In this document: in pieces, positions 1-11,658 of the stretch
How positions within the stretch are numbered: the first letter of the stretch is position 1
Layout: each line of letters opens with the position of its first letter
Assembly (NCBI RefSeq): GCF_004193775.1
Contig: NC_041010.1
Coordinates: 620,001-684,000 of the forward strand
From: Glycine soja
Taxonomy: Eukaryota; Streptophyta; Magnoliopsida; Fabales; Fabaceae
DNA: 64,000 nt
Direction: 5' to 3'
Program-made: the position numbers and the translations under genes
Notes under the pieces: model-generated
What the model saw: only the letters and a program-made list of their open reading frames with translations
Database searches by the model: none
Told to the model about the DNA's origin: nothing

Positions 1-58
1 ATAACTACTATCCGACCTATAACAAGTCATTGATCCAATGAAGTAAAAAGGAACACCA

Positions 59-150
59 TGCAACACAATTTTGATACACATAACAATTTTGCAACACAAT
101 TTTGATACACATAACCATGCAACACCATGCAACACAATTTTAATCCACTT
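59..150. repeat. Short local tandem repeat
   Basis: A motif beginning GCAACACAATTTTGATACAC is repeated about three times with units of roughly 28-31 bases, the last copy diverged and followed by AT-rich sequence. No coding potential. The function is unknown; it looks like a small local duplication. Confidence 0.7.
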
Positions 151-3100
151 TCTCATATCAATTAAAATTTATTAAAAATTACATAATTATAAGAGAAATT
201 CATAAAATAGAATGTGAAAATTAGGTAATTTTTTTATTTTTGTAAATAAATTTCAACCAATAAATACATGTAAAAGAGAATATTAAAGTATGTTAAGTTG
301 TTAACATTTTTTTAAATATATTTGTAATTCTCCTTCTTTTTAAATGTCTATTATTTGAGAATGTCTCGTTAAGAATTAGAATAAGAATGAAAATATGAGT
401 ATTTACTGAATTTAAAAACTTTTAATGAAATTTGAGATTGTTTATTCTAAGAATTGATATAAAGTGTTTTTTCATATTACTTCTCATTACAATCAATCTT
501 CAAAGTCTTATTAAAAATTTTAAGAGTTGATGAAAAATACATCAATATTTTATATCAGTTATATGAAGAATCAATTATTCTGGAATGTATTTTCTAAATT
601 ATTTCTTTGTACAACTTATGTAGAAAGTTGTCAAGCCTTTCAAAAATAGCAAACACGTTCACATTCTGCATAGGTTATCTTAAAATCGATCTAGTAAATT
701 AGTACTTCAAATGTCAATCTTGATATTACAAAACCATCATTGTCTCACTTATTTTATATCGATTTCGAAGTAACTGATATAAGATGAAAATGTATGTGAA
801 AAGTGTTTTTTTAGTAGTATTTAAAAATTCAATTAAGTTCATATTTTGTTAAAATTATATGCAGTGTAGTTTACAATTTATATAACTTTTGGTAGACGAA
901 AACAGGGACTACATAGATGTAGTTGCAGAATAATGATGTAATATATTATTCATTAACCTTCACTTAATAACCGAACTTTCACAAAGTAAGAAATTGACAT
1001 TCTCAAATAATTCAAATTGGGATTCTTCGTTACAAGTGTTAGATTTGTTTAGAAGTTATGGGAATCACTTTTATCTTCTGTTTCAAGTCGTTTGGTTTTT
1101 AAGTGCAAATTAAAGTCTGTTTCGATGCTTCAAAATATATAATTTCACGTCCTGTATATATTCCAAAAGAATAACCTTATTGTGTTTATGATTATATTCC
1201 CTATAATGGCCACTGTTTGATGGCAGCAAATCAAATTGAGTATGTTTATGGATGTCTAGTGGAGCTCTTCAAAACATTATAAATGCGTGATTCGATTCTC
1301 ATATGATATGACAAACAATTTTCAGAATTTTAAGACTCCAGACATAATCGGGGTACGAATTTGAATGCCTATCACACTTTCAAAATCTGAATATATTCCT
1401 ATTAATGGGTGGCGCGATTTTAACTTATGAAATAGAAACATATAGATTCCAAAAGGGATGAATATGACTAAATGCATAAGCTTTCGTTTGGAATAATAAC
1501 ACCAGACAAAATTTTGTATCTTATATTAGTGATACACATATCATTCAACCGAAACCTTCAAACTGATATATCATTATCAAGATAATATAGATAGAGCTTA
1601 CAGCTCAACAGAATAAATTACCCGTCCATGAAATTCTTTAAAGTGTGATCGAAGATCATATATATGCACATATAATTTCTACAAGATGATTAATGTATGT
1701 CTTCAATTAGTTTTCTTTGAATCCTCTTTACTTTTATGATGATTCTTAAGTGATAATATACTCAATTAATTTCTTTTTTACTCAGATATAAACTTCTCTT
1801 ATTAATTAATATATCAAGAGATATATTTGTTACAAATCAGAAAAATGTTTGCGTTAACATGATAGATACGCAATGTTATGATGTTATATATCAGGAAGTC
1901 TTAGTAAGCTTAAAAAAGAGAAAGAATATTAATTAAGCATATAATTGAACCTTAGTTTAAGGAGTATCAACTTAATTTTCTACACATTATTTGAAAGGAA
2001 ATTTTTTCCTGTTACTGAATATATTCACTGAATCACCACAGGAGAGGACAATATAGAAATGTACTTCTTTTATAAAACACATATATTCTGGTTAAAGGCC
2101 CACATATATGGAAATGAGCGAGAAAAGGAAATAAGGCATGGTTACAAAAGGCTGAGAGGGCTCCACTAGTGAACAGCATATCATGTGCAGATAATTGGTT
2201 TTCACCAGAATGCTCCTCTATTGGGTATTTTTTTCGGTCACCAAACCAATACTAAATATTTATGTTGGAAATAAAATAGAATTAATGAAAACAATGCATG
2301 ATATGGAATCCTAATAATTTACAATGACAAGGGAAAGAAAATTCAATACTCAATACCACTCTCGGGAAGAGTCCAATAATATGAAAATTCCTTGCACGCC
2401 AAAGGATATTTGTTGATGATGCTTTTTATTAATGTCTTGGGTGTCCATGATTACAACACTAACCGATTGTTGTAGGTCTCAAATTGGTATCCACTAATCA
2501 GATAAACAGGAACAAATTCATGGAATTTTGAACAAGAAACAAAGTACGACATAAACCATTGGGTATATACGTGGCCATTTATTTTATAATCCTGCTTCCA
2601 CATGTGGTGCGTGATCATCTCCTGCAACTATACATAAAAACTGCGTAATCCAAGTTAAAGGCGTTATATCTATGCCGAATCCATATATTATTAGCATGAT
2701 TTAGACATGAAATAGCACCATACATCATGCATATGATTTCATTCTCATTGGAATTAGTTGGAAAGAGGTTTATGATGATTGAATCAAGGTTTTTTTTTTT
2801 CCTTTTTATCTTCTTCTTCCTTAAGTGTTTATAGTCAAGGTTATCTAAACAAACCCATAATAGATGTTGGAGACATATCTAGTAATAAGGTATTTTTATG
2901 AGAGTGAGCAAAAGAAAATCTATACCAATCATAAAATTATATATAAGAAATCATGTATTTTTTAAAAATCACTTGACTAGATTGTTTTTAATCTCAACTA
3001 TTGATGATAAAATTTAATAGTCATCAGTTATTCTTTTTACTCTCAAATGAAAGATACTCTTTCATTAAATACATTCATAAACAAATATGCAATGTAGTTG

Positions 3101-5867
3101 TTGAGACAAAAATGTTGATATATTGGGACTTCAAATATTAAGTTGCAAGCTGTAATTTACATTCTAATAAATTAAACATTATCCTAATAAGATTTTTTAA
3201 TAAAATTTTAAAATTCAATATACAATGATAATAATAACATAAAAATATAAGAGTTGAATATTTATGCACTGAAAATATAAAAATAGTTATATTTAATCAT
3301 AAATTATTGATTGATTAAATTATTTTAATATAATTATTTTAAAAGTTAACAAACTTACTATACATAATATGTTATGATTTAATGATTGTGAAAAATTTTT
3401 TATCCTTTGTATAATCATTTTTTTTAAAATATAAACCATTAAACAAATTAAACTATTAATATTAGACATATAGATAAATCCATTTTATTACATTTAAACT
3501 CTAAATTTTAAATAAATTTTATAAACTATATTGAATAAGAACAAATTATATATAGTTGACAAGCTTGTTTCAATTGCCTGAATGCCTGTTCATTTTCGAA
3601 GGCTTGTTTGTATTCACTAGCAGTTCACATTTGGAAAGACATTCACCTGTTCAACAAACGATGACTAAAGAATGGAATAAAATCCTGTTAAATCTTTAAA
3701 ATTTCTAAAGTACCATGATAGTCCATTCAACCTAAAGCTTGGATGGGGAATTGCAGCTGCTAGCTAGCGATGTGAGTTCTAATCAGAAATGACCCACCTA
3801 TTTATTCTTTCAAACTACTCAGTCCAAGTTACAATAATTAATCAATTATCCTTAATTTCCTCTTTCCACTAATCAAACAATATCGCTTTATTGAAATGAC
3901 ATCAGAAAAGAAAGAAAGATTTGTGGGAGTTCGATTCAGGCGTGCTTAGCTTCGTGTTAGTGTTATTTTCCAACATTCCTTTCTAGTATTCTAAATTCTC
4001 TGCTAACTGTTTAACCTTCCATGCTTTAGCAAAAGACTCCCATGGAGATTCAAGTTCTTATTCGCATTTTTTATATATTTTTATCAAATAAATATTAATT
4101 ATTAGTGATAAAAATTTGAAATTATTAAATTTTTCTCTGTTCCTTCCATTATCAAATCAACTCTATAATTCTTTTCATATTTTTACTGTTTCCTGTTTTA
4201 TTTAATTTTAATGCTTTATTGGCTAACCCGGATTGTATTTGCTTTTCTAGAGGTTTCTAATTTCTCTTAATAAAGTTTTTTTATTAACAAAACTATTTAG
4301 CCTCTCTTAGGCTCGCTTGTGAAAGTTAATTAATTATCTCTACGTGCACAGTATGAGACACAATCTGCCACTGCCATTATAGAAATCAACATTGCATGTG
4401 AATCAAGACCGAAAGTTGATGAATCTAATTCCTGTCACTCTGAAGCCCATGCCTTCGTATTAGCTACTAGACAATATAATATGAAAAGAAAAGATGTAAA
4501 ATTGAAAAAAATGAGAGGAAATATTATATAATATAATGAAAGAGATAGATGGAAAAAATATAAATTATTAGGAAATGTTGTAAATAAAAATAAAACAACT
4601 CACAAAAATTGAAAACATATCCATTATTGCTTATTATATATATTTTCTGTAGTAGAAATACAGATCAATTGTTTGGTCGAATAGAAAAGATGGCACATTG
4701 TCTAGTAAAGCATGTAGAAAAGCAGCATTAATTGTCAGTGACTACTATGTAGTAGCAGGTAAACTCAAGAGGTTCTTTGTTTGTTTGTATGCTCAAGTTT
4801 TCATGGAGGACTTATACATAGAATAGAAGTCCACTCGCTCTAAAACAAGCATGAAACATGCGTATAAAAACAGTCACCTCTCAGCTAATTGTTTCCGTGA
4901 AACACTCCCAATGTTTGGTTAAATGGATTATCTTTGTCCTCAAGAAAAAATATACAGGATATATTTCCTTTATTTGGTTTAAAAAAAGAGAAAAAAGTTT
5001 GTTTTAGATATCAAAATTAAAACTATTCTTTTCTTTAAAATAAGCAAAGAGTAGGCTTTGAAAAAAAGAGAGGAGAAAAAAATATTATAGAATTGAAAAG
5101 GAAAGAATTCAAATGACTAGATAGTTGAGGGGATATTTGATTTTTGTTAAACTTTTTGTGTCTGGTCTAAAACTTAAATGATAAATTATAGAAAATATTA
5201 TTTGTATTACTGTATACGATAACCTCGTGTTAGGAAATTAATAATCCATTACAAATTCATATTCAATAATAGGATTTGAGTCTTCTCTAAAATGAGAAGA
5301 GTGGACTTTAAAAAATAAAGTGCACTAATAATTATTAATTAAAAAATAAATGATTAATGCTATAATTAATTTTAGATAATTTCGGATCCACATATATTTT
5401 CGTGGTTTGAATGAATCCGGTTCCTATGAAGTGAATATCTCTTATTAGAGAATAAAGTAAGAAATCGTAGTTATTAAAAAGAAAATCAATATTGATATTA
5501 TATATAACAAATAATGTATATTGGTATCAAAACAAATCATGTATATATGCATTGTTTTATGATCAACCATACCTTATTTTTTTATGACTGAAATTATATA
5601 TTTTTATCTTATTCACTTACGAAAAGTCTATCTGTCATCTTATGTTTTCTTATCCTTTTTCTTCTACTATATGGAAACAATGTTGTTATATATAGCTGGT
5701 TTGGAACTCAGATAGTCATGTGTCAAGATTGTAGGAACCATTTTTTACAGCATTTATGTCTATCGCTTATGAGGGAGGGAATCTTAAAGGTTTGGTGGAT
5801 TGCGTGGTTTGCAACAATATGGACTATATGATGAATCACATACCATGCTAAATGATAAATTTTATTG

Positions 5868-5868
<1 letters not shown>
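151..5868. other. AT-rich intergenic DNA, no gene recognised
   Basis: This stretch is strongly AT-rich with stops in all frames at short intervals. I see no conserved protein segment, no tRNA-like A/B boxes and no clear transposon ends. Homopolymer runs and short AT-rich repeats are scattered through it. Promoter-like words such as TATA are frequent by chance at this composition and were not called. Confidence 0.6.

Positions 5869-5922
<54 letters not shown>
5869..5922. repeat. (TA)n microsatellite, about 27 units
   Basis: An uninterrupted TA dinucleotide array. It gives a meaningless Ile-Tyr repeat on translation and is not coding. Arrays of this kind are abundant and polymorphic in soybean-like genomes. 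Confidence 0.97.
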
Positions 5923-5926
<4 letters not shown>

Positions 5927-6079
5927 CGCGTCAGCTTGCTCCAAAATTTTAAGGGGTCAAATGATTAAATAAATATATTTAAAATTATTTATAGCTTTAT
6001 TTATAAATAAAATTATATGCTTATAATTGGGAAGAAAAAAATTTGGGGGAACCATGGCTACCCCACTCCCAAGAAACTC

Positions 6080-6083
<4 letters not shown>
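5923..6083. repeat. Repeat-like spacer between two (TA)n arrays
   Basis: About 160 bases lie between two long TA arrays. The part near 6040-6083 has a G-run followed by ACCATGGCTACCCCACTCCC, a word style I associate with dispersed plant transposon fragments. That assignment is from general familiarity, not a search. No ORF is present. Confidence 0.3.

Positions 6084-6165
<82 letters not shown>
6084..6165. repeat. (TA)n microsatellite, about 41 units
   Basis: The longest TA dinucleotide array in the window, uninterrupted, starting 161 bases after the previous one. Long TA arrays can extrude cruciforms and are prone to length change. Confidence 0.97.
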
Positions 6166-6167
<2 letters not shown>

Positions 6168-7052
6168 CGGTTAACTTTTAAAAAAAGATAACAAAGTTCA
6201 CATCAATGCTATTACCAACTTCTAAAGTAAAATATATAAGTTTTTTTTTAAAAAATCAGCAAGCAAATATATAAAAGATTGGTACCAGTGGTACCAAAGG
6301 CAAAAAAAACAATGTTAAGAGGTAGTTAACTTTACAGGTTAAGACTTATTTATAAGAATAGATAGTATAAATAGCCCCTAACCCTTTAACACGCCCCATA
6401 AAATATATAAGTTAACAATAACATTGTCAATTCCTAAAAAAAAAAAAATTCAGTTATCAACTTACACAAATTTGAAAATTATTTTTTTTAAGTTATAACA
6501 TTTACTTTTAAATTTACAATACATCTACCCCAGCTGGGTAAAAAAAGCCAGACAAGTAATTTATATCATCATCATTTAAGTGGAAAACATTTTCCGAAAT
6601 CTCTCAATGCATGTCTTGTACTAGATCACGAGTTGAGACACGTTAATTGATAATCATAGTCCCAGTCCTGGCCGGCCATACTTTTTACTTCACACGTTCG
6701 GTAACCCCATTCAATGGCATGCCTTTTGCTTTTTGGTTTTTCCTGGAGGTATGATAATGTTTTTGCCTCTATACCATAATTGAGAATAAAACATGTGTTA
6801 AAAAGAGGTTAATAGAAGATGCATCAAATACACAAATATAGTTACATATAATATGTTATCTTATTGAATAAGATTTATGTGAGAATATACGTGAAAATAT
6901 CATAATAACTAATAACAGTTATTAGATCATAATGAAAAATAATAAACGGTTAAAATTAAAATATTTAAAAATTAAAATTAAAATTTAATATAATCATTAA
7001 ATCTATAAAATATTCATCAAATAAATTATATTCTAAAATATCTCAATTATCG
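6166..7052. other. AT-rich intergenic DNA
   Basis: No gene or named element is recognised. The sequence holds A-runs and T-runs and, near 6655-6730, a slightly more GC-rich patch without an ORF of note. Confidence 0.5.
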
Positions 7053-7310
7053 TTAACTCATCACCATCATCATGACTGTGAATGTCATCATCAATAACAG
7101 TGACAATGATGACAAAGATGACAACAATTGACAACGATGATAGTTACAATAGTGATCATGATGATGACAACAACAATCACAAAAGTTATGGCATTGACGG
7201 TAGAGATAATGACTATGGACTACGTTGATTATGATGATGATAATTACAATGGTAGTCATGGTGGTGACAACAACAATTACAATGATGATGAATTAATTGA
7301 AATATTTTAG
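7053..7310. repeat. Degenerate GAT/GAC/AAC trinucleotide-rich tract
   Basis: The plus strand is built from imperfect GATGAT, GACAAC and ACAATG words in three-base register. It therefore shows apparent small ORFs on both strands, rich in Asp, Asn, Thr and Met on one and His, Ile, Val and Ser on the other. The register and low complexity explain the ORFs, so I treat it as a simple repeat, not a gene. Confidence 0.65.
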
Positions 7311-7382
7311 AGAATAATAATTGAGATTTTTATAAATTTGTTTGTTAATTGGTTAATCTTTTGAATATTTAATGATATATTA

Positions 7383-7440
7383 TATTTTAATTTAAAATTT
7401 TAAATATTTTAATTTAAAATTTTAAATATTTTAATTTAAA
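7383..7440. repeat. 22-base AT tandem repeat
   Basis: The unit TATTTTAATTTAAAATTTTA plus AA is repeated about 2.7 times without mismatch in the full copies. The unit is itself nearly palindromic. No coding role is seen. Confidence 0.85.
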
Positions 7441-7753
7441 CTGTTTATTATTTTTAATCTTTATCATTGTTATTGAGTGTTCACATAAGATAATGTTTTT
7501 ATAGCAGTCACTCTTGGCTTATATTGGTTTTGCTAAATTAACTTTTCAAATACTGATAAAAAAATATCTTTTCTAATAGTGTTATTTCGATCTAATCCTT
7601 TGATGGGAAGGAGTACTCAAGGAGATATATAGTGTATAGTGTGGATGGCATTCATGTTTATTTATACTTTTTTTTAGAAGGATACTACCAATATTATTCC
7701 ACTAAATTTATTAGTTAAATTAGCTTATAAGCATGTTTATCTAAGTATAAAAT

Positions 7754-8275
7754 AAAGACATTCATGATTGTAGTTGGCTGGGCTCTTAAAAAAAATAAAG
7801 TGTGGAACAGCTTGATGTGCCACTCTGTGGACTTTGTGGTGCAACAGGAATAAAATTTTTTTCCAGCATCAACGCTTTGATTTGGATTCGGTCATGGAAG
7901 ATATAAAGTTTAAAACCTGGAAGTGGCTTGAAGTTAATTTACCTGCGTTTCAATTTTCTTATTTCGAATGGTACTCTAATCCTCTTATATATGTGTTTGC
8001 AATGTTTACCGACTTGACTATTAGTAGTTCTATTATTTGATGTGGGGTTATTGTTTGGGAGTGTTGATATATGCTGAAAGACTTTTGATGGGAATGATGC
8101 CACGGGGTGGGAGATTGAGATTTTTTTTCTCAATGTCTTAACGGTGGTCATAAGTAGAATACGTATAAGGGGTTGATTTGATTCTGGAACATTCATCTTG
8201 TAATAGCTTTGGTACTTCAGGTACCTTTATTAATCTTATACCCTTTTTCCTGATAAAAAAAAAGACATTTGATCG
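7754..8275 (+). mobile_element. 5'-truncated L1-type LINE with target-site duplication
   Basis: The body, about 7771-8260, keeps only the end of a plant L1 ORF2. Translation near 7830-8040 gives a region with FDLDSVMEDIKFKTWKWLE, the form seen at the C-terminus of plant L1 ORF2 proteins (arginine/asparagine before a hydrophobic stretch, then a Lys/Trp-rich helix). It ends in a short 3' UTR and CCTGATAAAAAAAAA. Flanks match imperfectly: AAAGACATTCATGATTG at 7754-7770 and AAAGACATTTGATCG at 8261-8275, as expected for an old target-site duplication. The element is dead: no endonuclease or reverse transcriptase remains and frames are broken. Confidence 0.72.
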
Positions 8276-8747
8276 ATAAACAATTTTTCTCACTAAATTA
8301 TAACTTTTTTTTGCTAACTTAAACTATTTCATTAATTATATTATAACATTTAGAGGCTTTTTTCTTATAAGTAAAAATTTATTTTAAAAAAATAGATGTT
8401 ATACAATCTTATAATGTTTGGATTTGTATATTACATTAAAAAAAGTTAGATTGACTCAATCTTGTCCCATAAATTTTAAATGTTGATCTAGTCGATATCA
8501 AATTTAAATAAATGGTCCGATCAAAATTTCAAGTCAAATATGGATTAAAATAATCTGGTCTCTTACTTACCCTTATGTTAAGTATATTAACAAAAAAAAA
8601 AAAAATTTAACCAACAACTTTCAATTAACTTTTCAACTTTAAATTAATTTTACTAAATATAATCTTTTATACCAGTAATGTGTATTGTATGTGTTTGCAT
8701 GCTACATTCATATCTTAAAATATATTAATTTAGGCTATTTCTACATG

Positions 8748-8749
<2 letters not shown>

Positions 8750-8795
<46 letters not shown>
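8750..8795. repeat. (TA)n microsatellite, about 23 units
   Basis: An uninterrupted TA dinucleotide array in intergenic DNA. Confidence 0.96.
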
Positions 8796-8799
<4 letters not shown>

Positions 8800-9984
8800 C
8801 ATTAACTAATAAAACCTATGTATTAATTAGTTATTTTATCAACCAAAAAAATATTTTAACTTGATAAAGTTTAAATCGTGGATATAAATCAGGCCAAGAT
8901 AAATATATCATTGCTCCTTTTCCAATTGGTGTATTGATTCTATTACTTATCTATCTTATTTCATATGATTTAGTCATAATTAATACTCTTGCAAATGGAT
9001 TAGAATACCCTTATACCAAGTTTCTTAATAATATGTACTCATAAAATAAATGCATTACTTCTAATACAAGAGGTACTTTAAAATTAGAAGAAGATAACTT
9101 ATAAGACGTAAATTTAAAATGATGTTTATCTTTTTTATAAAATTTAATCTATAATGTTTTTTTATTAATTATTTGTATATTAGAAATATCTCTCATTAAA
9201 AAAAGAAAAATACATTGATAAACTATTAGAAAAGAAAAAATATTAATTACAAGGATAATTTTTAAAAAAATTATAAATTTCAAATAAATTAATTACTATC
9301 AACTAAATTAATCATTTTTTTAATCTTAATGAAGTAAGTAATTAAGTCTTATATAAAAAAACGAAAAAAGTTCATGCAAATACAACTAGTTGCATATAAA
9401 GTATAAACTAAATATCACCATATATATAACATGAGCTGCGCAAGAAAAACTATACATATAACATGGACTAAAGTGCTCGGTTTCTTTTTCTTTTTATGGC
9501 ACACATAAAACGCGCCTTTAATTGAAAATATTGCATAAATGATAAATCCATTAAACAAAGCAAGTAGACATAAACAGAACATCAAGTCAATTGACGTGCC
9601 AGAAAACGTGTAGATATTACTTTCGTTCTTTCTTTTTTCTATCGGCACGAGCAGATATTACGTATCAGTATTGTCGTTAGAAGAACTGGGATATATAACA
9701 TAGCGTACAAAGGTTCATGTTTCCTATAATAACCGAAGGAAATAATTAATGTGAGTAGGCTTTATAATATTGCATTTCCAAAAATATAATTTAGGGCCGC
9801 CAAATTCATGCACGCTCGAGCGATGACTTGTCTTGTGTCATTTTTGGACCCTCTTGCTGGCTGCTGCCTAATCTTTATATTAGCGTATCCATCATAATGA
9901 GGTCATTGGTCAATTTCTTCTTAGCATTTTAATTAATTAGCTATGATATTTTATTTTGGTTCTTGTTGTATGATCACTTTCAAA
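8796..9984. other. AT-rich intergenic DNA
   Basis: No gene recognised. A small minus-strand ORF at 9415-9648 has a hydrophobic, Lys-rich translation with no motif and no conserved context; I do not call it. Confidence 0.5.
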
Positions 9985-10268
9985 TTCTATTTATCTATCG
10001 CCATAAGTTTCTCTGTTTACCAAATAAGAATAATAAAACGAAAAAGCTAGTTTTAAGTGTGCTCCTGTATACATGCATCGATCTAGCTCATGCAATGAAC
10101 AATATTAAGGATGGTGACATTTCCTTTTTCTATTTCATCTATAAGTGTCTTCTGGTTAACTAATTACCAAATACGAATAATAAAACGAAAAAGCTAGCGT
10201 AAGTATGCTCATATACATGCATCGATTTCATGCAATGAAGGGTATTAAGGATGATGACATTTCCTTAT
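9985..10268. repeat. Diverged tandem duplication of about 140 bases
   Basis: Unit 1 (about 9985-10127) and unit 2 (about 10128-10268) share CGAATAATAAAACGAAAAAG-type sequence (AGAATAATAAAACG in unit 1), the word ATACATGCATCGAT, CATGCAATGAA, TATTAAGGATG and GACATTTCC in the same order, with small indels. Neither copy codes for a recognisable protein. It looks like a local duplication that has since diverged. Confidence 0.8.
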
Positions 10269-11658
10269 AGGATGATTATCAAACCATTATTCATTACAAA
10301 ATTAGTGGGAAGTTGTTTGATTAGTATATATGTAATATCAAATAATGTTTTTGCGTATGAAAAGCGCACCTATATATGTCTACGTGAATAGATTTGTTTA
10401 AATAGCATAATAATTACGCGATTCATCGTCATAATTTTGTCGAGTTAAAGAATAACCAATTGAGAAGAGAGGATAATTTATTTTGGTATCATGATGTCGA
10501 TCTAAAGCTTAGATTCATGTCTGTCCTTTATAGGATGTATACAAATGAGAGGCTATACGACAGATCTTTTTCTTCATAGTTACATTAACGAGTCGATGCT
10601 TCCAGATAAGAAAAAAGACAAGAGGGTTAGAATATATAGGAGAAAATTAAGAAAAAAAATTAGAATAAGAAAAGCCCGAATGAAAATGACATTGATCAGA
10701 TGCGCGTGTGAGAGGAAAGGTGGTAAAGCCACTTGTGGTTGTGGGGTTGGGTCAAATTAATTCAGATGAGGAAACCAAGAGAGATCCCATTCCCTACCAA
10801 AACCGAAGATGACACAAACTCTTAAGGAAGAACATGGTCACATTAATTTCAAGTGTCAAAAGATGGTGGGGGTCCATCAATATGTGCGCACATATATACA
10901 TTCTCCACGAGTTTTTCTATCGATCTGCTCTGTCTTTTAAAACTAATTTCATAATTAAAACTTCCCTTCCAATTATTTTTCTGATCTCTTTCCTTTTCCC
11001 GATATTAATGTTTCCCACCCAACTTGGTTTGTTTCTATATTCTTCAAGTTCAAGTGGCACAACTCATATGGTGAAAGCATTCTCCTCTCTCTCTCTCTCT
11101 CTCTCTGAACAAGTCATTCTCCTCTCTTTAGTTCTAAAAACATTAGCAATTTATTCAAAATTCAAACTAATTATTTATTTTAGCCTCTAAGCTACCATTA
11201 TATGCACAAAAACTCATTACATAAATATGTCTGAAGAGATAGATAAATATAAAACTTTTACAGTACATGACAAAGTTATATAAGCACATTTAACTTGGAA
11301 AAGTTATTAGATGGACCTGAATTAGGTGATCTTCATTAATCTTTATATAATACGTATAACATGTAATTAAGAATTTTTTTTCATAAATTGAAAAATTCAA
11401 ATATGTATCATATAAAAACTGAATGAGATCATGAACAAATACAAATCATAAACTGTCTAATAATTTCTTACATGAGAAGATCATATCCTATTATTTGCAA
11501 CTCAAAGTAGCATTAATGCTTCATTAACTAGAGAAAATAAACTTTATTTCTTTGAAAATGTGACATCCTACACACTTCAAAAGTTAGTCATTTTAATTAA
11601 CTCAATATATTGGCTGCACACAGCATACCCATGTGTTAAATTGTTAAAAATTGTTCGA
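10269..11658. other. Intergenic DNA with a (CT)n tract
   Basis: No gene is supported. A plus-strand ORF at 10834-11190 is hydrophobic and Ser-rich, partly because it reads through a (CT)n tract at about 11084-11106; it has no recognisable domain. The 10780-11060 part is somewhat less AT-rich than its surroundings and could be a decayed promoter or 5' region, but nothing confirms this. Confidence 0.4.

Noticed and set aside
5723..5944. Minus-strand ORF with a long Ile-Tyr repeat
   Set aside because: It is the translation of a (TA)n microsatellite.
10834..11190. 118-codon hydrophobic plus-strand ORF
   Set aside because: Ser-Leu repeat from a CT tract, no recognisable motif, no gene context and no conserved neighbours.
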